Made by a program: the position numbers and the translations under genes
Assembly: GCF_020857975.1 (NCBI RefSeq)
Contig: NZ_JACWUO010000001.1
Span: forward strand, 248,001 to 312,000
Direction of reading: 5' to 3'
Source of the DNA: Stenotrophomonas rhizophila
GTDB lineage: Bacteria; Pseudomonadota; Gammaproteobacteria; Xanthomonadales; Xanthomonadaceae
Length of the DNA: 64,000 bases
In this document: positions 60,801-64,000 of the stretch, piece after piece
How the letters are laid out: every line of letters starts with the position of its first letter
Numbering within the stretch: the first letter of the stretch is position 1
Notes under the pieces: model-generated
Databases searched by the model: none
The model's input: the letters and a program-made list of their open reading frames with translations, nothing else
Told to the model about the DNA's origin: nothing

Positions 60801-63800
60801 GACCTTCGGGCCCTGGCCGTTGCCGCCGACGGTGCCGGTGGCCGGGCCGGTGGCGATGCCGGTCACCGGATCCGGTGCGCCGGCGCTGCCGGTGGCCGCG
60901 CCGGCCTGGCTGCCGTTGCCGAGGTTGGGCACATAGGCGCCCACCCCGTTCCAACCCCCGACGTCCGCCGCTGCGCCGCCGTTGCCGGTACCGACCACGG
61001 TGTTGTTGACGTCGCGCGCTTCGATGGTGACGTTGCGGCCGGCGGTGATGCTGGTGTTGCCGCCCGGCAGCGCGACTTCCTTGGTGACCGTGGTGGTACC
61101 CAGTACGCCCCTGGCCCAGCGCGGCTCTTCCTGGCAGGTCAGCCCGCTCCGGCAGGTCTGGTATTCCACTTCATATTCGGAGACGCGCTGGATGGTCTTG
61201 GTCGCGGTCAGGCCCACGTTGTTGACCACGCCCGCCCAGTCGGCAGGGTTGTCGCTGCTGGACGAACCGCGACCATTGATGGTCAGGTTGGTGCCCGCCG
61301 CGATGGCGGAGTAAATGTTGTCCACGCTGCCGCCGCCGATCAGCATGTCGCGGCCGGACAGGAACTGGCTGGCCGCGCTGGCGGCGGTGACGCGCGTGCC
61401 TTCCAGCACGGTGTCGGTGTTGGTGACGCCGTGGTCGCGCCAGATAAAGCACGGCGACTGTGAACTGCTGCCGCAGTAGCGCTGGTAGATCTCGTAGGGA
61501 GTGCCGCCGCCACCGAACCGCCCGGCGTCCGGATCGCCCGCCTGGTCCGCGGCGGTGTAGGTCTTCTGTTCGTACTGCAGCACACGCCGCTCATTGCGCA
61601 CGCCCAGCGCCAGCAGCACCAGGTCGCGCTCGGCCTGGATGCGGCCGGAGCGGTTGACGATCTGCTGCGCATTGCCACCCCAGCGCCCGCCGATGCGGAT
61701 GTCGCCGATGCTGTACAGCTCGCCGTCGAGATTGTGGAAGGCGTCCGCGTTGATGGCCAAGGTACCGGTGGTGGCGATCAGGCCTTCGTTGTAATCGCGC
61801 ACGGGCACGGTGCTGCCCAGTTCGCGTCCGTTGGTGACGGTGCCGGCGGTCAGCGTGACCTGGTCGCCCATCAGCGTGCCGGTATTGGTGGTCCAGGCGC
61901 TGTCGGCCTGCACGCGGTCGCCGTCGATGCGGCCGAGGTTGTCGATGCCCTGGTTGGCGGCGAGTGTCGCGCTGGCGGTGCCTGCGCCGTTGCCGGCACT
62001 GATGCTGCCTGCGGCGGTATTGTTGATCTGGTTGGCGCGCAGCTCCAGCGCGCCGCTGGTTTCAATGCGGCCCTGGTTGGTCAGCGTGCCGGCAACGTTC
62101 AGCGCCAGGCGACCGTTGCTCTGCAGCTGCTGGCCGGCCTGGTGCAGGTAGTCACCGGCCAGGTGCAGTTCCAGTTCGGCGCCGCCGAACAGGCGGCCGT
62201 TGCCCTGGAAGGCCTGCAGCTGCGCCCACAGTTGCTGGTAGGCGCTGATTTCGCCATTGCTATTGCCCAGCGCGCCCAGGTACAGGCGGCTGCTGCGGGT
62301 GACCAGGCGGCCACCGCTGTTGTCCAGGCTGGCCGCGCGCAGGGTGAACAGGTTGCCGGCGGAGAGTTCGCCGCCGCCGTTGAGTACGGTGGCCGACGCG
62401 TTGTCCAGGATCAGGTCGGCGCCGGCATGGATGCGGCCGCTGCGGTTGTCCAGCTGGGCGGTCTGCAGCACGGCATTCTGGCCGGCGACCAGCTTGCCGC
62501 GCTGGTTGGTGATGTTGCCGGCGGTGAGCGCGATGTTGCCTTGGGTGCTGCCGAGCACGCCGTCGCTGTTGTCCAGCGCACCGCCGGTGCTGACGGTCAG
62601 GGTGTTGCTGCCATCCACCACCAGGCGTCCGCTGCGGTTGTCGACCGAGCCGGCCATGATGCCGGCGGCGGCATAGGCTTCGATGCTGCCACCCTGGTTG
62701 TCGAGCACGCCGTCGGTGTCGAGCTGCAGCTGGCCGCCTGCGTACAGCAGGCCGCCGGCATTGCGCAGGTCACCGTTGATATCCAGGGTCAGGTTCTGCC
62801 TGGCATACAGGTTGCCGCCCTGGTTGCCCAGGCTGGCCGTGGTGACGCCGGCACTGCCCTCGGCGCCGATCAGGCCGGTGCGGTTGTCCACGCTGGCCGC
62901 CTGGATCTGCAGGGTGCCGGCCTGGCGCTGGGCCACAGTGCCGGCGAGGTTCTGCAGGGCCTCGGTGGCGCGCAGCTGCAGGTTGCCGACGGCGTCGATG
63001 CGGCCGCCGTTGTTGGTGATCCGGCGTGCGCGGATATCCGCGCCGCGCCCGGCACTGATCTGGCTGCCATTGGTATTGGTCAGGCCATCGGCGACGTCGA
63101 CCACCAGGACGCCATTGCCGACGATCAGGCCGACGTTGGTATTGCCCAGCTGGCCCGCGCGCACGGTCGCGGCGCCGGTGCCGGCGTGCTCGATGCGGCC
63201 GGCGTCGTTGTAGAGCGCCGCCACGTCCACGGTGAGGTCGGTGGCATTGGCGGCGATGCGGCCGCCGTCGTTGCGCAGCGCACCGCTGAAGGCCAGCGTC
63301 AACGCGTCGTTACCGGTCTGGATCAGCTCACCGGCGCGGTTGTCCAGCGCGGCGGCCACAAGGCCAAGGCGCGCGGCCTGCAGCGAGCCGCCCTGGTTGA
63401 CCAGTTCGCCGCTGCTCTCAAGCTGCAGGGTGCCGGTGGCAACGAGCGTGCCGTTGCGGTTGTCGAGCATGCCGGCGGTGGCGCGCGCCACCAGTTCGCC
63501 ACCCGACCACGCCAGGCCGTTGCGCAGGTCCAGCCCGCTCCCCTGCAGGGCCACGCGCTGGCCGGCGTGCACCTTGCCGGACTGCAGCAGCAGGTTGCGG
63601 GCGGTCAGCGTCACCTCGCCGCTGCTGCCCAGCGCACCGTTGGCGGCCAGGCCGCCCACGATCTGGCCACTGTTGTCCACCGCGTCAGCGGTGACGGTAA
63701 CGTTGCCGCTGGCCAACAGCCGGCCACGGTTCTCCACGCTGCCGCCCTGCAGCGCAATGTTGGCGGCCTGGACGCTGCCGCTATTGCGCAGCACCGTACC

Positions 63801-64000
63801 GGCCTCTGCCATGACGCCGCCGGCGGCATACACGTCGCCATCGCTGGTCAGTGCCTGGCCGGCCTGCAGGGTGATGCCCGCGCTGCTGTCCAGGTTGCCG
63901 GCCAGCTGCAGGTCGCGCTCGGCGCGCAGGGTCACGCCGGTCGCGGCGTAGGCCTTGCCGCTCTGGCGCAACGTACCACCGGCCTGGGCACTGAGCTGCC
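54867..64000 (-). CDS. cdiA: CdiA-like filamentous haemagglutinin with nuclease tip, 5' end outside window
   Basis: About 3043 residues visible; the frame is open to the right edge, so the secretion signal and TPS domain lie outside. From the N side: dense 20-residue FHA-1 repeats (to about 61.7 kb, e.g. LDNRSGRIHAG); a non-repetitive, Cys-pair-containing section (about 61.7-60.3 kb) where CdiA proteins carry the receptor-binding and YP regions; FHA-2 repeats (about 60.2-56.9 kb, e.g. LQAGRDLNL); a pretoxin region ending TQNNWLKHYE (about 56.1 kb), analogous to the VENN motif. The last 100 residues have RPDYCIDGVCSIEVKNYNL, a PD-(D/E)XK nuclease core, then a helix with SRQAIERV. GC falls visibly from about 56.5 kb. 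Secreted by a CdiB partner expected upstream. Confidence 0.92.
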   Translation of the reverse strand, partial: QLSAQAGGTLRQSGKAYAATGVTLRAERDLQLAGNLDSSAGITLQAGQALTSDGDVYAAGGVMAEAGTVLRNSGSVQAANIALQGGSVENRGRLLASGNVTVTADAVDNSGQIVGGLAANGALGSSGEVTLTARNLLLQSGKVHAGQRVALQGSGLDLRNGLAWSGGELVARATAGMLDNRNGTLVATGTLQLESSGELVNQGGSLQAARLGLVAAALDNRAGELIQTGNDALTLAFSGALRNDGGRIAANATDLTVDVAALYNDAGRIEHAGTGAATVRAGQLGNTNVGLIVGNGVLVVDVADGLTNTNGSQISAGRGADIRARRITNNGGRIDAVGNLQLRATEALQNLAGTVAQRQAGTLQIQAASVDNRTGLIGAEGSAGVTTASLGNQGGNLYARQNLTLDINGDLRNAGGLLYAGGQLQLDTDGVLDNQGGSIEAYAAAGIMAGSVDNRSGRLVVDGSNTLTVSTGGALDNSDGVLGSTQGNIALTAGNITNQRGKLVAGQNAVLQTAQLDNRSGRIHAGADLILDNASATVLNGGGELSAGNLFTLRAASLDNSGGRLVTRSSRLYLGALGNSNGEISAYQQLWAQLQAFQGNGRLFGGAELELHLAGDYLHQAGQQLQSNGRLALNVAGTLTNQGRIETSGALELRANQINNTAAGSISAGNGAGTASATLAANQGIDNLGRIDGDRVQADSAWTTNTGTLMGDQVTLTAGTVTNGRELGSTVPVRDYNEGLIATTGTLAINADAFHNLDGELYSIGDIRIGGRWGGNAQQIVNRSGRIQAERDLVLLALGVRNERRVLQYEQKTYTAADQAGDPDAGRFGGGGTPYEIYQRYCGSSSQSPCFIWRDHGVTNTDTVLEGTRVTAASAASQFLSGRDMLIGGGSVDNIYSAIAAGTNLTINGRGSSSSDNPADWAGVVNNVGLTATKTIQRVSEYEVEYQTCRSGLTCQEEPRWARGVLGTTTVTKEVALPGGNTSITAGRNVTIEARDVNNTVVGTGNGGAAADVGGWNGVGAYVPNLGNGSQAGAATGSAGAPDPVTGIATGPATGTVGGNGQGPKVGAPAPGISGAVKPPQVVGTAQNPLPGLLPPNSGLYTVEPGNQRWLVETDPRFANYGQWLGSDYMFDKLNLNPDQRLKRLGDDFYEQRLVLEQITGLTGRKYLDADLDNGMDQYRSMMDGGVAEAGRLQLTVGIALSAEQMAALDEDIVWMVAQDVGGQQVLVPVVYLSQATADRLQLGGAAIAGESVDIRANNVNNQGMISADSRLSIDAGSLLNDRGAMSSGGSLRVSAVEDIINRDGLIQGGSISLVAGRDLQSVASLGVARIESTGGLELVAGRDLSLVGAQTSAKGNAALQAGRDLNLTTQQSGASGQSFNRTTLDVGGSLGLQAGNDLTLTAVQVKAGNGLSAVAGNDINLNVLGTEQSSRYGNTNSTRQTLQTSGLEAGGSMALQAGQDVNLNAASLTAGNALAVVAGRDLNVGEVTTTDTSSTDIRRKRYSQQTETLDQTVHGSTIKAGGDIALIAGQDATLTAAGVYSDGGTVAVSAGRDVVLATADEDHTFEQDTWSKKKKTFSSTTTTTRETSSDTYAVGTTLSGEGVQIAAGRDISATGVQIGATGDVLLAADRNITVEAATEHHSESFDQSRKKSGVFGGGGASGFGGIGITAGSQKGSTSTSLEQTTRSGSMIGSLEGNVSMIAGGDVTVSGSDVLAGRAADDVLGLGGNIAIQGRNVTLNPAEATEHYQASQSRRRSGLSATLTGTPVDTLRNLQQVSNGSGSSADKAGGYIKELGAAALTLPGINVGYGSSKSQGSVAVDTTTQRGSSLNAAGNVSIRATEGDITVVGSSIAAGGTATLDAQRHVMLLTSTDTRSNDQSGSSSTKQYGASSISPGDMIRHVQGGPNSSGVRTSPYNSDNSDGSSSQQVIGQTGSSINADRINLVSREGDITLQGAQVAAENALNVLAQKGGIELLPGEITRTWQETQRSKQIGDLGGDGYTGSTGVRNELHDVNGRQSEQNSVRTSLTSNKGDISLVAKEDLVARGADIAAGNDVTLVGRNVVLDAATDTLTQAERHRVSQAGGTIALSGYGVQAVQAAEAVQRASEAGDDRMAALYGAQAGYAVKDAMQGTGAAVKVTASVGSSSASSSGTLHQSIEQGSTVSAGRNVTVVATGDGTTGADGYATNGDITLRGAQISAGNNASFDAARDINLLSSQSSNQQDGTSKSGSGSVGVGFGLGGSQNGFTIELAASAARGEMQGNGTTHQATQVEAGNQLSLTSGRDTTLQGAQAMGDAVLAAIGRDLTLTSSQDRQFYDQKDQTGGFGVSLCIPPLCFGASSGSVSYGQTDINNNYNSTTQQTGIAAGGGGYQINVGNHTQLDGAVIASTADPSKNLLSTESLAVTDLSNQANYSGTSFGGSAGFSGSIGDQSNGGANPGAPTGTQWNRPGASPSLGVPQGDSATSVTRSDISAGTVVVRNGDTSALDGLERIATELQNEGLANKFDAEAINRNLEAGRIAGEIGFRAAGDIAAANGWEEGSAERTALHGVVGAAMAALGGGNALDGLSGAVANQLAFKAMYSYLTENMGLDPTSPLFASLMEAGSFATGTAVGGQTGGAVASSATQNNWLKHYEAEQLEEAAKACSQANQQACALAEELRGLSASRDAEYAAYAAKVRAEAKEKGITLSLEEFDRQTAGYWASYDMLGRDAAYPGAVFSRTYPTAGQGLIDSLKLQGQLLKLANKYAPFPIFADTTPVGIGILESAGETYGSWISGNNYFTGESLDPNQQRDGMLLSLVGLFMPGGVLGAGSKGTIENTVRNEIRHELKEEVVQNAANTLRLAKPEFNVPQGYTVKVEADGIATVTGPQGGVYKSTGHYDSLGRQVYSDSSGKYYTLEDGRKATLSPNQNVGKDNATKGQQTDADYGRDLEGTGARPQVAFKDGKEVSPNTPGSVRPDYCIDGVCSIEVKNYNLTLNTSGLIRDISRQAIERVKHLPEGMQQLLVIDIRGQAVPVEQQAAIREAIFANSKGAIKRESIQFMKE

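Overview
The window is high-GC DNA from a gamma-proteobacterium of the Xanthomonadaceae/Lysobacteraceae, most likely Stenotrophomonas. Three things point there. The single-copy gene set (opgD, plsB, rdgC, ttcA, gltBD, a rep-type helicase) reads like that family. Many 20-25 bp palindromes headed by GTAG occur singly or as inverted pairs, as in the S. maltophilia GTAG (SMAG) repeats. A large CDI/filamentous-haemagglutinin exoprotein lies at the right end. No rRNA, tRNA or CRISPR array was seen.

Layout. 0.1-7.9 kb: a tightly coupled plus-strand operon with a DUF4159 exported protein, a MoxR ATPase, a DUF58 protein, a BatA-like protein and two large membrane proteins, the first with a His/Asp-rich loop. 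9.4-13 kb: a YprA/YprB (MrfA/MrfB)-like helicase-exonuclease pair with a GTAG palindrome inside the exonuclease gene. 13-21 kb: small exported proteins and lipoproteins, including three I78-type inhibitor-like lipoproteins and one gene broken by a 7-bp repeat expansion; also a BlaI/M56 sensor pair with operators, an SDR with a histone-H1-like tail, and topoisomerase IB. 21-31.8 kb: gltB-gltD, an apparently tandem-duplicated methylglyoxal-synthase-like protein, a YgjP-type metalloprotease, ttcA-rdgC and a DUF465 protein. 31.9-48.6 kb: plsB and a lipoprotein, a trypsin-like protease, a phosphatase-pyrF pair, YceH, a GNAT, rep, tdk, opgD, a sigma factor/Ser-Thr kinase pair and mutM.

48.7-64 kb is the accessory region. 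A cdiA-like gene enters from the right edge on the minus strand and ends in a PD-(D/E)XK-like nuclease tip. Two bases beyond its stop lies the presumed cognate immunity gene. Beyond that are about 6 kb of visibly lower-GC DNA holding two pairs of paralogous putative immunity genes, at least one 32-codon orphan toxin-end remnant overlapping an immunity start by ATGA, an IS3-family orfA remnant, repeated lipoprotein fragments, and a chimera in which the duplicated first 32 codons of mutM (with their upstream palindromes) are fused in frame to a lipoprotein. This looks like a CDI immunity array or graveyard built by successive toxin-tip replacement and short segmental duplication.

Limits: no searches or computations were run. 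Family names come from motifs read by eye, GC statements are visual, and paralogy claims rest on hand-aligned motifs.
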